A stretch of 64,000 bases of DNA from Todiramphus chloris collaris. Lineage: Eukaryota; Chordata; Aves; Coraciiformes; Alcedinidae. The stretch lies in the NCBI GenBank assembly GCA_025345505.1, contig JANVCC010000011.1:134055-198054 (forward strand), written 5' to 3'. The position numbers and the translations under genes are program-made. The stretch's first letter is position 1, and each line of letters begins with the position of its first letter. Of this stretch, positions 1 through 10,760 are shown piece after piece. The notes below the pieces were generated by a model. That model was given only the letters and a program-made list of their open reading frames with translations, was not told where the DNA came from and did no database searches.

Positions 1-560
1 GGGGGCACGGTGACGGTCAGGGGGGGTCCTCGGTTCACCTCCGCAGCCGCCCTGCAGGGCACTTGGGGTCCAGGGAGAGCCCACCGAGGAGCCACCACCG
101 CTGGGTCCAAGCCAAGTTTCACCTTCTTTTCGAGTGGAAGAAGGGAAATCGAGCGGCGGGGCTCCCGGGTGGTTTTTCTTCTGCGTGTCCAGTGCTCCAA
201 CCCTCAGGAGATGTCCTCGTGGGGTCTGGGGATGTGAGGGCACCCCAGAGGTGGGGGAAGGCCGCCCTTTCATGACTGCACCCACTGAAAATACCTAGAG
301 GGGCACGTGGGGACGACGACTGTGGCAGCGGGAGCAATATAGGGGAATATTAACAATCCCGCCAGCAACTTTCTGGGCTGGGAAGGGCCGAGTCGCGGGC
401 GGCTCCCCCAGTCCCAGCTCCCCTTCGCGGGGGGCTCAAACACGGACCGGGGTCCATGCGAGGAGGGGGCTGCCAGCCTGCAACATCTGTAGCCTCAAAG
501 CAGAGAGTGCAAGGTTGTGAAATGCGAGGAGGCGTTGTTTTTACTGGCTGTATAAAATAG
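1..560. promoter_or_regulatory. GC- and CpG-rich segment, possible CpG-island edge
   Basis: About 30 CpG dinucleotides fall in the first 540 bases, in sequence clearly richer in G+C than the DNA that follows. Most of this window is CpG-poor, so this is a local exception. It could be the downstream flank of a CpG-island promoter or first exon lying left of the window. Short frames are open on both strands, but none looks like a known protein and no convincing splice pair was seen. Basis: base composition seen; the regulatory role is inference. Confidence 0.4.
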
Positions 561-592
561 TATCTTCTATTCATTTTTATGAAGGGGGTGAA

Positions 593-678
593 TTCCACCC
601 CCCCCCTTTTTTTTTTGTGTTTGTGTTTTTGTTTTGTTTTCTTTTTTTTTTTGGGTGGGGGGGGGTGGTGGTGGTGGG
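593..678. repeat. C-run, T-rich tract and G-rich tract
   Basis: A run of C is followed by T-rich DNA with scattered G, then by a G-rich tract (653-678) with several GG/GGG groups spaced by single T. The order C-run, T-rich, G-rich on one strand could let the two ends pair or let the G tract fold as a quadruplex. No gene is seen between here and 2.8 kb. Confidence 0.8.
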
Positions 679-2820
679 CAGTAATTACTCAAATACTTTG
701 TTATTGGCATTGTGGTTTTCAGGGCAGCGAGGTCCGCCGTTCCATTGCAGGTTAATAACGCCAAAAAGGTGCTCAGCTTCAGTCCTTTATAGAAAGCAGA
801 GGAGACTTGAAGTAAGGAAATGAAATAAATATTCATGACCAAAATAAAATAATAAAAAAAAAAGATCTTTACTGTATTGGATTTGGGGGGGGGATTTTTT
901 GTCCTCTTTCCTCCTCCCCCGACCCCGCGCATCGCAGTGATGAGCTTTCAGGTTGTGGGTTGTGTTTCCATAGACTGGATTTCATTCAGAAGGCATTTGT
1001 TTAGTACTGGCTACTGTCAAATGTAGAAAAATGAGCAGGTTGTGTTTTTTTTTTTTTTCTTCTTCCTCGCCTGGACAAAGGCACGTCGTACGAACCAGCA
1101 AGAAACCCCGAGTGATTCTATTTATGTTTCAATCAAAATATGATTTAGTATGAAGTGGTGTGTTTATTCTTGCTGTTAAATAACGATGGAGGAAGCTAGA
1201 GCTTTTTTTTGTTGTTGTTGTTATGTTTTTTAAGGAATGTGAATGATGGAAACATCTTTAGGGAAACATTTTGCTGGACTTGATTGCATCAACCGCATTA
1301 TTTCGTGAAATGTTAACTATGAAGAGGTCGTTGATTAGAACTCCAATTGAGGAGCGATGTTGAGCAATGTAAAGAAAAAGGAAATTGGTACAAGGAGGCC
1401 AAATGTGGTTTGGGTTTTTTTTTTAGTTCTTTCTGATTTTGAATTTTAACTGTTTCGTGGATTTTCTTGACCATGGTTGACTGCTTTAAAAAAACCCGAA
1501 CAATCAACACCTATGGTCAGAATATTTATTCTTGCTAGATGTATATAGTCAGTAAAAAGACTGATATCAGTTAGCAATGTAGTTTGAGATCTATTTTATC
1601 CAGTTTTTTTTTAAATGAAATATTAAATTGGATTAACTGTTTGGAAGTTACAAATATCAACTTACCTGGTTATGCATCTTAACTTTTTTTTTTTTTAACT
1701 TAAGTAAATGTTTACATTTTTTAGAAGGAGTCTCTCTCCCAAGTGATGTACTTACAGTGACCTTTTGTTTGAAGTATATCACATATTATTGTTCATATGT
1801 ATGGGGTTGTTTTCTGTCTTTCTTTTTTATACCCTTTAGTTGATTAAAATTCCTGGTTGTTAGTAAAACCACACTTTTTTGGAAAGGCAGATCTCCTTTG
1901 GAACAAAGGGATCAGAGGCAAAACGACTGTGTGCCACAAAGGTGTTTTGAATTTGGTAATGGGCAATATTGTGTGGCGTGAGAGACCCAAATAATACCCC
2001 CATATTGCATCCAAATTAATGTGAAATAACTACAGGATCCAGTCACTTAGGGAGAACGTATTGTAGGGGTCCTTCCTGATCTTGGGTGATCCTCATCTGT
2101 CAAATTCAGCTGTAAGTCTGCATTGCAGTAGGTGAACTATTTAGGGATTTTTTAAGCCCCCTCATTGCTGTCAAATTTTTGTGCTCCCCGATAATCTGGA
2201 ACCCACCTCATGGATAACGGGGTAAAACAGGAGAGAAAGGTGATGATGTGCTTGGTGCTCCTGAAAGTCTTTCTCGGGCAAGTGAAAATGCTTTGGAGAA
2301 GCATTTCTGTGAAAGGCCTTCAGTGCCTCAACTGAAAGCATAATTAAAATGATAATTAAATTGAGCCTAAATTTAATTATCTGCTCTGTCTAGAAGAGCT
2401 CGTGAACCTCAGTTTGGACGGGTAGGTACAAATCAACCGCTTCAGGCAAAGGAAGCGTGCATTTAATCCAGGTTAGTGTCCGCTTTGGGGAACTTTTCTA
2501 AGACGACCGCTGTGAGATGGGCTCTGATCTGCTTTTCTGGGAAGTGGGACATTCGCAGCTGGGATGGAGCTCCTGGGTCACCATGTCTTGCCCGCCGCGA
2601 AAGCCAGTAACTGTGGCATAAATGTAATTGAATGTTATTTTAAACCCAGGTGTTGTTCTGCTGCTGCCTGTGGCAGAGGAGCCTTTTAGACCTTTATTGC
2701 CTGGTAGTTAGAAACTTCCACGTTTCCACCCAGGAGCTCCCAGCTGATTTCCAGCTCTGGAGTACTTGGTAGCAGTTGATGAGCCTGTCAAAAGGGAAAT
2801 GCAACTTTTATATCTTCCTT
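679..2820. other. Unique AT-rich DNA, no gene seen
   Basis: Low-complexity T runs (for example near 1047, 1206, 1419 and 1684) punctuate otherwise unremarkable sequence. No repeat family was recognised and no long frame is open. The one structural feature is the inverted repeat at 2351-2381. Confidence 0.7.
2351..2381. repeat. Perfect 12-bp inverted repeat with 7-nt spacer
   Basis: gataattaaatt at 2351-2362 is followed by gagccta and then by its exact reverse complement at 2370-2381. Each arm holds a TAATTA-like core, the type of site homeodomain proteins bind, and a nearby taattaaa at 2341 adds another. Whether it is bound is unknown. Confidence 0.85.
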
Positions 2821-3300
2821 TCTGAGCTCACTCTTTCCTTCGGTCTGGATTATGATCTTCATTTGTCTTCCAGTCATGTCTTTCGGGCTTGATTGTATCT
2901 GCAGAGGCCCCCGATTTCCCTTTCCGCAGCACAAGTGCTCCATGTACTTTCTGTTTCCTCTGCGATTCAGAAAGTCTCTCCTTAAACCTTGGCGTTCTTA
3001 ACTCTGCACCGCAGGCCCGAATTAGCTCTGACGTGGGGCTGGACCGTGCTCTGCTCGGGTGGCTTCTCCTCGGGCGGCTGTGGACGGTCGAGCGCCATCT
3101 CCCCGCACCGTGGAGGTGCTCGGGCTGACCCTCGTCACGAGGAGCCTGCCAATCTCCTCCTCCCAATGCTGGTAGGACAAAGAAGTATTTGAAGCATCCC
3201 CTAGAGAAGCGTGTTATTAGCCAGCGCGCTCGGGAAGGAGTAACTCTTGCATCACTTTCCAAGTGCAAACGAGGTGATTTTTGTACAGTGCCGTCTTTGA
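2821..3300. promoter_or_regulatory. CpG-enriched patch
   Basis: Between about 2880 and 3260 CpG dinucleotides are much denser than in the flanks, clustering around 3040-3140 and 3220-3235. A 146-codon frame is open on the minus strand across the patch (2828-3268), but its product is not recognisable and its openness may only reflect the low stop-codon frequency of GC-rich DNA. A small regulatory element or a remnant of an unmethylated island is possible. Confidence 0.35.
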
Positions 3301-4415
3301 TTTATTCGCGGGTGAGATCGTGCGTCTGAGAAGAAGCTGGCTGCCAAGGAGAGGTTCGTAACTATTCACGTTGGTCTCATTTCTTCACCTACTGTGATAT
3401 CTCAAATCAATCGGGCTCACCTTTGCTGCTTAAAATCAGGAAGTCATCATGTTTGGTCCATAGAAATGTTTGATCCGTAATGATTGAGTGAGGAAAGCGG
3501 TCTCGTCTTATTCCACTATGTAAAGAGCAGTTTTTTTGCTGATTTCAAGTGCGAATTGATTAGTCCTATCTGATGTTCCTGGATTCTTGTGTGCCGTTGT
3601 GCATCCCTTCCATAACTAGATGAAGATTTTTTTGTTTCGGTGGCAATAAATAAAATCCACCCATCTATTTTTTGCCCGTTGACAGTCTTTTAACTCTTTG
3701 AATTAAAAAGTATTGGCTCTTAATCTGTCACTTCTTAGAACTGGGAATAAATTGTCAAGAATTATTTCAGTGTGACTCGACTACCTGCTAGTTGAACGGG
3801 TGCAGTTCTCCAGAGGTGTCTAAATTGTGTTGCCTCCCTCTATCTTCCACTCAACTGAATCATTCTGCTCCTGTTTTGGGGTTTAAAACATCAATAGCGC
3901 TAAATATGAGAGGGAAATGTCAGTGGCAGTGCTATGTTTATTTATGCAAATGCATGTAAACCCGATTTCTTGAGGAAAAAAGGATGACATGATCGCATTA
4001 TCTACCTGCCCACTGGTAATTCTGCCCTCCTTTTGGCACTTTGATCCAGATTTTGAAGGGTCGTAGACGTAGAAGACAAACTAGCTTTATTTTTTTTATT
4101 TTATTTTTTTTTTAAAGTTTTGAGAAAGCTGACTTGGGGGCAGAGGGGAGAGAATAAAATCAGTGCTAATACCCAGGGAACAGGGCTCTTAATAGTTCCC
4201 CGTATTTTTCTAGGGGACAGCATCTCGCTGGTCAGTTGGGTCATATGCAGCTGGTGCACATGTAGACCTTTGCCTAACCAAGAGATAGGGACTGTAGAAG
4301 GGAACTTAGGAGAAGCTTAGAGCAGGTGAAGAAGAGCTTGGAAGTGGGTGGTGGTTGATGACCTTCATGTAGAAATCAGTAGGGAGAGAGCACTTGTTTG
4401 TCTTGCTGAACCCAC
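3301..4415. other. Unique DNA, no gene seen
   Basis: AT-rich sequence with a T tract at 4088-4113 just before the first CR1 copy. No repeat, exon or RNA gene recognised. Confidence 0.65.
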
Positions 4416-4880
4416 TGTTGGAGCAGGGCCAGAAGAGGCCATGAGGATGATCCGAGGGCTGGAACCCCTCTATTGTGAGGCCAGGCTGAGAGAGTTGGGG
4501 TTGTTCAGCCTAGAGAGGAGAAGGCTCCGGGGAGACCTTCTTGCGGCCTTTCAGTACTGAAAGGGGCCTGTCAGAAAGATGGGGGCAGACTTTTGAGCAG
4601 GGCCTGTTGTGACAGGACAAGGGGTGATGGTTTCAAACTAAAAAAGAGAGATTCAGACTAGAGAGAAGAAAGAAATTGTTGACACTGAGGGTGGTGAGAC
4701 CCTGTCCCAGGTTGCCCAGAGAGGTGGTTGATGCCCCATCCCTGGAAACATTCCAGGTGAGGTTGGCTGGGGCTCCGAGCAACCTGCTCTAGTTGCAGAT
4801 GTCCCTGCTTCCTGCAGGGGGGTTGGACTCGATGACCTTGAAAGGTGCCTCCCAACCCAAACCATTCTATGACTCTATGA
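4416..4880 (+). mobile_element. CR1 fragment, type A, frame-deleted subfamily
   Basis: The copy is truncated at its 5' end inside the ORF2 C-terminal region and keeps the 3' UTR and tail (accattctatgactctatga). A stretch around 4439-4557 still reads as [19 protein letters not shown] and [14 protein letters not shown]. Relative to the copy at 51636 it lacks one base near 4441 and one near 4562, the same two sites as the later frame-deleted copies. Non-functional; inserted by target-primed reverse transcription, as 3'-anchored, 5'-truncated CR1 copies are. Confidence 0.95.
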
Positions 4881-5047
4881 TATATAGAATATTTGTTTTG
4901 TATTGTGCTCCAATACATTGATACTTTGCTTTGTTGGGTGGATGGTCTCGACATGGGATTTTATGTTTGTTTACTTGTTAGTTTGAATCGGTAACACCAG
5001 AAAGAGTTGTGAATTTTCAGTTGTATGTTGTTTTTTTTGTTGTTGTT

Positions 5048-5201
5048 GTTGAGAGATAGGTGCACTTTGTGATGGGCATCTAAAGCTGAATCCCAGATCC
5101 ATATGTAAGATCCCAGTCAGGGACTGTTGAGAGATAGGTGCACTTTGTGATGGGCATCTAAAGCTGAATCCCAGATCCATATATAAGATCCCAGTCAGGG
5201 A
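5048..5201. repeat. Tandem duplication of a 78-bp unit
   Basis: Two copies starting at 5048 and 5126 (period 78) differ at one base as far as I can read: 5105 is G and its partner 5183 is A. The near identity points to a recent duplication. The unit is not CR1 and is not otherwise repeated in the window. Confidence 0.93.
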
Positions 5202-6687
5202 GGATCCAGCTCTTGAGGCATATCAAGCATTTGCAGATCTGGAATTCATGGAAGCTCTTGTGTACTGAAGAAACTTTTGAGAACCAGACGATTTTTTTTT
5301 GCCTTGAAGTCCAAACAGGAACATGAATACACAAATCCAAGTCATTTCTAGATAGATTTTTAATATATAGTTTCACTCAAATGTGAGCTTTTTCTATTTA
5401 TCTGTTTTTCTAAAAATCTCTTACTGTCTCTCAGTCTGCAAGAAGATGACATGGTTCATTGTGCTTGTATTGAAGGAAACCTTCTTCCCTCTTTCTTGCT
5501 GGAACCCTATAGAGAGGTGACAATGACAGTGATATTCATGGCATAATACTTTTCTTTTCCAAAGAACTGTACAGGGAATGAGGTTCTGTTGAGGATGATG
5601 AAGACACATTTGTTTCCTCACAGTGTAAGTGGGACTTACATAATTTTTAGAGTTCCTCTGAGTTTTGTTTACTATGGATGTGCTGAAAACCCGGAGCACT
5701 GCAAAGGAATGTCAAGTGACTGTGTGTTTTCTGGGAGGAGAAAAAATGTGGCCCTGTTGGTGCTCTCTGTTTAGGAAGTTATCGCTGACAAAATGTGTTC
5801 CTGTCCATTGTGGGAGATGCTGGTTTCTATTTGGCTCTATTTTTTTTTCCGGTCTTTCCTTCCTCTCCCTGAGTGTGGAAAAGTGGAAAGTGGGCAAATT
5901 AGAAGTCAGAGCAGAAAAGTGGGGTTCATTGTCGCTTTCCTACAATAACTTTCTTAATAGGAAGATTAATACTGAAGTGTATTTGTAGGCTGAACGTTTT
6001 TGCCTTCCTTGTCTTAGCAAGGGTTAGAGATTTGGGAGGATTATTGAAGACAAGCTTAGAGTATTTTATAAGAGAAAAAGTACTGAACTGGCAAAAAAAG
6101 AATAGATGCCATCGTTGCCTGCTAGGCATGTCTAATTCCTTGATAAAATGGATAAAGACTGCAGACTGCAGCAGAAGTTAAAATAGACCATAACATCTTG
6201 GGTTCTGCAGGGTTGGTTGTAGTGGTTTTTTTTATTGGTTTGTTGTGTTTTGGGTTTTTTTCTCCCCCCCTCCCCCTTCTAATTTGCTGTTGAACTTAAT
6301 CAAAAAGATCTGGCTCTTTTATGGTATCAGACTTTTTAGTTTATCTGCCTGGAATGAAAGCACAGTGTTCAGGCTTTTGCTTTCTTTGGCTTTAGATACC
6401 CAGCCCTCTACATTTGATAACGTGTGAATTTGATGATTTTGATGTTGGAAATGCATCCTGAAGACCAATGAGAAGTTTTGTGCATGATCTGCTTTGTCCC
6501 CATTTTCCTTTCAGTTCTTTATACTTCAGTTTGTAGGTGATGACAGCTTGCTTTTTAATGGACCAGGGGCTTTATGTGGATATTCGTAACAAACTCGTAT
6601 GACCCTCCGCAGTCCCAACAGATAACTCTTGGTCCTGTTCTCTGGGTCATCCATGTTCAGTGCAAGATTTTGGACTTCATGGCCTTC

Positions 6688-6715
6688 TGTGTGTGTGTGC
6701 ATGTGTGTATATGTA
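6688..6715. repeat. GT-rich microsatellite
   Basis: Short interrupted GT repeat followed by a run of T. Lies about 55 bases before the nested CR1 pair. Confidence 0.85.
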
Positions 6716-6770
6716 TTTTTTTTTTCCACATACGAGATGCCTTGTTTTGTATTATTGACAAGATGGAGTT

Positions 6771-7275
6771 ACAGAATCACAGAATCATAGAATGGCTAGG
6801 GATGGAAGGGACCTCCGAAGGTCATCTACTCCAGCCCCCCTGCAGTGAGCAGGGATACCCTCAACTAGACCATAGAATCATAGAATTGTCAGGGTTGGAA
6901 GGGACCTTAAAGATGATCCAGTTCCAACCCCCCTGCCACGGGCAGGGACACCTCCCACTAGAGCAGGTTGCTCAGAGCCCCATCCAGCCCGGTCTTGAAA
7001 ACTTCCAAGGACGGGTCTTCCACCACCTCTCTGGGCAACCTGTTCCAGTGTCTCACCACCCTCATGGGGAAGAAATTCTTCCTAAGACCAGGCTGCTCAG
7101 AGTCTTGTCCAACCTCACCTTGAATATCTCCAGGGATGGGGCCTCAACCACCTCCCTGGGTAGCCTATTCCACTGTTCTACCACCCTCAATGTAAAGAAC
7201 TTCTTCCTGATATTCAGTCTGAATCTACTCTTCTCTAATTTAAACCCATTACCCCTCGTCCTTTCACTACAGTTG
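6771..7275 (-). mobile_element. CR1 type A, outer copy split by a second CR1
   Basis: Minus-strand copy. Its 3' tail and UTR run from 6771 to about 6872; the element resumes at 7091 with the complement of the ORF2 C-terminus (gctgctcagag, then the SNLV-to-DRTR region) and fades out near 7275. The interruption is a separate minus-strand CR1 with its own tail. The two halves of the outer copy join cleanly once the insert is removed. Confidence 0.9.
6873..7090 (-). mobile_element. CR1 type A inserted inside another CR1
   Basis: Begins with a fresh CR1 tail (tagaatcatagaattg) and reads on the minus strand into the ORF2 C-terminus, where the PREVV...VVRHW region is clear, before ending near 7084. 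The hexamer agacca occurs at 6867-6872 and again at 7085-7090, flanking the insert as a target-site duplication. This insertion is therefore younger than its host copy. Confidence 0.92.
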
Positions 7276-7394
7276 GAGGTGATCTTTGGAAAACAACTAT
7301 TTTAAATGTCCCTAGATGGGAACTACTTGATCTAAACTGTTCCTAGAGATACTTGGTCCTAACTCAAAGAAGTCTCCAAGCACGTTTCCCTGAT

Positions 7395-7484
7395 CTAGTT
7401 GAAGATGTCCCTCCTTACTGCAGAGGGGTCGGGACTAGATCATCTTTAAGGTGCCTTCCAACCCAAACCATTTGGTGATTCTAT
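7395..7484 (+). mobile_element. CR1 type A, 3'-end stub
   Basis: Only the 3' UTR and tail remain, from ctagttgaagatgtccc to cattTggtgattctat. The copy was 5'-truncated on insertion. Some upstream bases (7300-7394) may be diverged CR1 but I cannot align them. Confidence 0.88.
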
Positions 7485-9080
7485 CTTTGATCTCTTCCTG
7501 CCATTTAGGTGGACAAAAAAAGATGACTCGGTACACTTGCTGATGACTTTTCAGCTAAGGTGAATGTGATGTCTATACAGACAGGTGGGCTCTGAGGACT
7601 TGTCCCCGTTGAAATGTATTTTTGAATTAAGCTTCTGAACATTCAAAATGTAGTTACTTGGGAATAGGTCCCCTTACAAACATTTATATCTGTGGTAGCT
7701 TATTCTGCAAATAATTTTCTTCAGGTTCCCGTGTATGTCATCACTTAATGAATGGCTTTTGCAAAAGTATGGCATTCCAAGTGTTTTTCAGATTCAACAT
7801 TGTCTGGTCTAGGCAGGTAGGAGAAAGTTTCCATTCGACCTTGAGGCTGGTTGGAGGAGGAAGTTGGACTTCTCTTATGCACCCCTGACTCTTGCTCTAG
7901 AATGGCCAGTGCTGTGTTCAGAGGGTGGTCACTTGGCCACGAGGTCAGAGTCACCTAAACAGTCTTCTGTTGGCCTCTTATCGTGGGGCAAGTGAGCGGT
8001 AAAACCAATGCAAGGGACATAGGTTAAAGCTTGACTTTGCTCTTGATTTGATTTATATTCACAATAGAATTTTTGAAATCTTAAAAGGCAGTGCCAGAAA
8101 TTTAAGAAGATTAAGAATTGAGGATTTTTTTCCTTTTCTTTACCGTAGCATCTGAATCCCAGCTGCTGAACTTTCCTGTATAGCCGAGTCTTCTGTATGT
8201 GCACTGATCTCGTTTGGAAGCTCAATAAAATATTTCTTGCCACAAGAATTTTTTCACTCTCTGTATATAACATACACACGTACAAATCAAAGTTGTGGAG
8301 AAGATGCTTGATTTGAGTTGGCCACTTCTGTGGTAGTTGACTTACTTGTGGGCTCAGTAGATGAATGTGGCATCACATCTGAAACCAGAACATTCTGAGT
8401 TTCACCTTTTCTTTCATAATACCTGGAGTTTGCTTTTCTGTACGTGTTTGTTAGTGTTATTGTCAAGAATCGGTGTCTTAAATTGCTTTAGGCTTTTCGC
8501 TGGAGCATTTTACAGCAGATTGGTGTTGTCTGGGGTTTTTGCTGGTTTTTTGAATCAAAGCCCTTGTTTGATTGACAAACAGCTTCTGAAGAAAGGGCGT
8601 AAAATCCTCAGTGTTCTTGGTTGCTCTTGGAGGGTCATTTAGCAAAGTGGCCAGCACAAAGCACGCTGTTGTCTTCCTCTCCCACAACACTGCGGCAAAG
8701 GGTGGTCCAAGAGGTGACCCCTTTCCTTTCTGATGCTGACTATACCACAGTGACCTGAAGCTGTATGTACCGTTAAAGGCTGCTTCTGTCCAAGATTCTT
8801 GGAAGGTCTTTGCGGACCTCCCTGGGTTAAGCCTCACAAGATCCTCACGCATAGATGTACTATCTCTGTTTTCACAATGGAAAAATGGATCCTGGAGGTT
8901 TCTTGCTGATACTGCACAGGAAGGTTGGGTCAGATGCCGTTGCCGCTTCTCCCTCTGTGAAGGCCAGGAGATGGATTTGATTTAATTTGTGTGCTATTTG
9001 GATGTGCTCAAATGCTGTGTTGGTGGCTTCTGTATGGATTTAGAAGAGAGTTCCTAGAGCTTCAGGCTTAAGTAGATTGA
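7485..9080. other. Unique DNA, no gene seen
   Basis: No exon or young repeat recognised. Contains one MIR-like stretch at 8825-8935, listed separately. Confidence 0.6.
8825..8935 (+). repeat. Possible MIR/core-SINE remnant
   Basis: The order of motifs matches a MIR core: gcctcacaagatcctcacg, then tactatctctgttttcac, then aatggaaaaatggatcctgg and gcacaggaaggt, as in the 'mostly Pol III SINE with CORE region' consensus remembered from mammals and birds. Identity is low, so this is a tentative call. Confidence 0.4.
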
Positions 9081-9084
9081 CCCC

Positions 9085-10300
9085 CTCGAAACCACAGATC
9101 ATTAGATCTTCCCTGGAAAAGGAGTTTGAAGACTATTTATTTTGGGCTACTGTTTACCTTCTACCAGGACAGTCAGTCTTAGTTTGAAGATTTCAAGTCA
9201 TGAAGAGTCTGCCACTTCACGTGATACATTTTTCAGCATTTAATTACTCTCTCCGATTAAAAAAAAGGAGATCTAGTCTGAATTAGTTTCCAACTGTTGT
9301 TTCCAAAAGCCTTTTCTTGTGTAAATTAAAAGGTCCTTTGATACCAAATAACTTTTCCCTTTGGAGGGAACTCCTAATTCCATAACTGAATGGTCTTTCA
9401 GCTTTTATTTTTGGTAAGTTGAACACATGGTTTACATACATAACACATAGGTTAAACACATTGAACTGGCAAGTGTTGGGCAGTTCCTTGCCTGACAGTA
9501 CTTCAGGTTGCATTTCAGGATCTCTGGCTTTCAGATTTTGTTTTCTGGATGTAGGACCTTGCATTTGGTTGTCTGAGTGGCCTTTACGGTCTGAATTGTG
9601 CATTGCCAACCCGCTCTCTTCTGCTGTCATGCAGAAGACTGTTCACAGATCTTGTCTGTGATTATATTAATTTCCAGATCTATAGTGGACCTCTTGAATC
9701 GTGGAGGGCTCCGTTCCAAGCCCAGCAGAACCCTACTACAGCTAACTTTGTTGACAGTGATTTTCCACGGATGGCTGCTTTTAGTCATCTGTCAGTTGGC
9801 CAACTCTAAATCCGTTTAGCGTGTGTTGTTGACATAGTAGAGTGGTAATTTTTTAATCAAGCTGTCATTCATGCTCAGCAGAAGTTTGCCTGTTGCATTG
9901 AAGCAGTTACCTTTATCAACCTGATTTGGAATCTCATCTAAGGATGAAATCAGCTTTATTTGACAGGGCCTATTTTCCATAATGCTGTGTTGACTGTCAT
10001 GAATTTTGGTCCTGTCCTCTTTTAAGTCTAGATGATTGAGTTTTCCTTTATTCTGTCCAGAGCCGATGTCTGGCTGATTTGGGGGTTGGACTAAGATGAC
10101 TCTTAACGATCTCTTCCAACCCAAAGCATTCTATGATTGATAGTTGCTTGAGACATCTTTTTGCCCTCTCCTGATGTTATCATGTTAGAAACATTTGTCC
10201 TCCACATTTTCAAAAATATTGAAAATGATGCCTCAGGTCTGAGAAGTGTTGAGACTCTTTGGAGGACTATCAGGTTCAACAACCTCGTCCTCAGAGGCAC
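9085..10300 (-). mobile_element. Ancient CR1 remnant with RT motifs
   Basis: Highly diverged minus-strand CR1. On the minus strand around 9870-10040 the translation includes IHDSQHSIMENRPC and, further on, DEIPNQVDKG, which resemble the conserved SQHGF...G-SC and VDKG motifs of the CR1/L2 reverse-transcriptase domain. A weaker match to the 3' part of old CR1 lies at 9085-9300 (attactctctccgatt). Many substitutions and a young CR1 tail inserted at 10081 show it is long dead. The outer limits are approximate. Confidence 0.65.
10081..10139 (+). mobile_element. CR1 type A, 59-bp 3' stub inside the ancient CR1
   Basis: Only gggggttggactaag through the tail (agcattctatgattga) is present, so reverse transcription stopped after about 60 bases. 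It interrupts the ancient minus-strand CR1 just after the segment matching the DINPGQ-like part of RT. Confidence 0.85.
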
Positions 10301-10309
10301 CTTATCTTA

Positions 10310-10760
10310 CTGAAATGGAGAGCTGGTAGAGAGCTCGGGAGACTCTCTAGTCCATTCCCCTCCTTAAGGCAAGATAAAGTGTCTCTAGAGCATCCATGAC
10401 AAATATGTTTCTGATTTTTCCTGAAAATCTTCTAGTTTAGGAGGTACCCATCCTCCTTAGGTAGCTGGTAGTGGGTAATTAACCAGTTTAGTTCAAAGCT
10501 TATCCTGTATCTTTTTTCTCTGGCAAATGAACACACTTGCTTCACTCCAGAGGATATAGAGAATAACCCATCCCAGTTGTCTTCGTTGTCACTGGTGGGA
10601 ACATGTTGTATTCTCCTTCGGTTGTCTTTCCTCTAGGCTGAACAAGGTCCTTTAATCTGTTCTCATGGATCTTATGGTTTCCAAATCTCTCTAATATTTT
10701 TGCTGCCTTCCTCTGTACTCTGATGTGTTTGCTTCTCTCTTACGGGCACTTGGTACTCCA
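10310..10760 (-). mobile_element. Ancient CR1 remnant
   Basis: Old minus-strand element. Recognisable pieces are ctctagtccattcccctcc near 10341 and the segment around 10634-10720 (ctaggctgaacaaggtcc, then tctgtactctgatgtg), which match the NLFSL...RLRG and VQR parts of diverged CR1 ORF2. Too decayed to be placed in a subfamily. Confidence 0.6.

Larger units (their letters stand above)
4881..6770. other. Unique DNA with a tandem duplication and GT repeat
   Basis: No gene is recognised. The stretch contains the 78-bp tandem duplication at 5048-5201, a pyrimidine tract at 6257-6278 and a GT-rich microsatellite at 6688-6715. Confidence 0.65.

Noticed and set aside
6574-7305. 243-codon plus-strand frame
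   Set aside because: It reads the nested minus-strand CR1 pair in antisense; no protein meaning.
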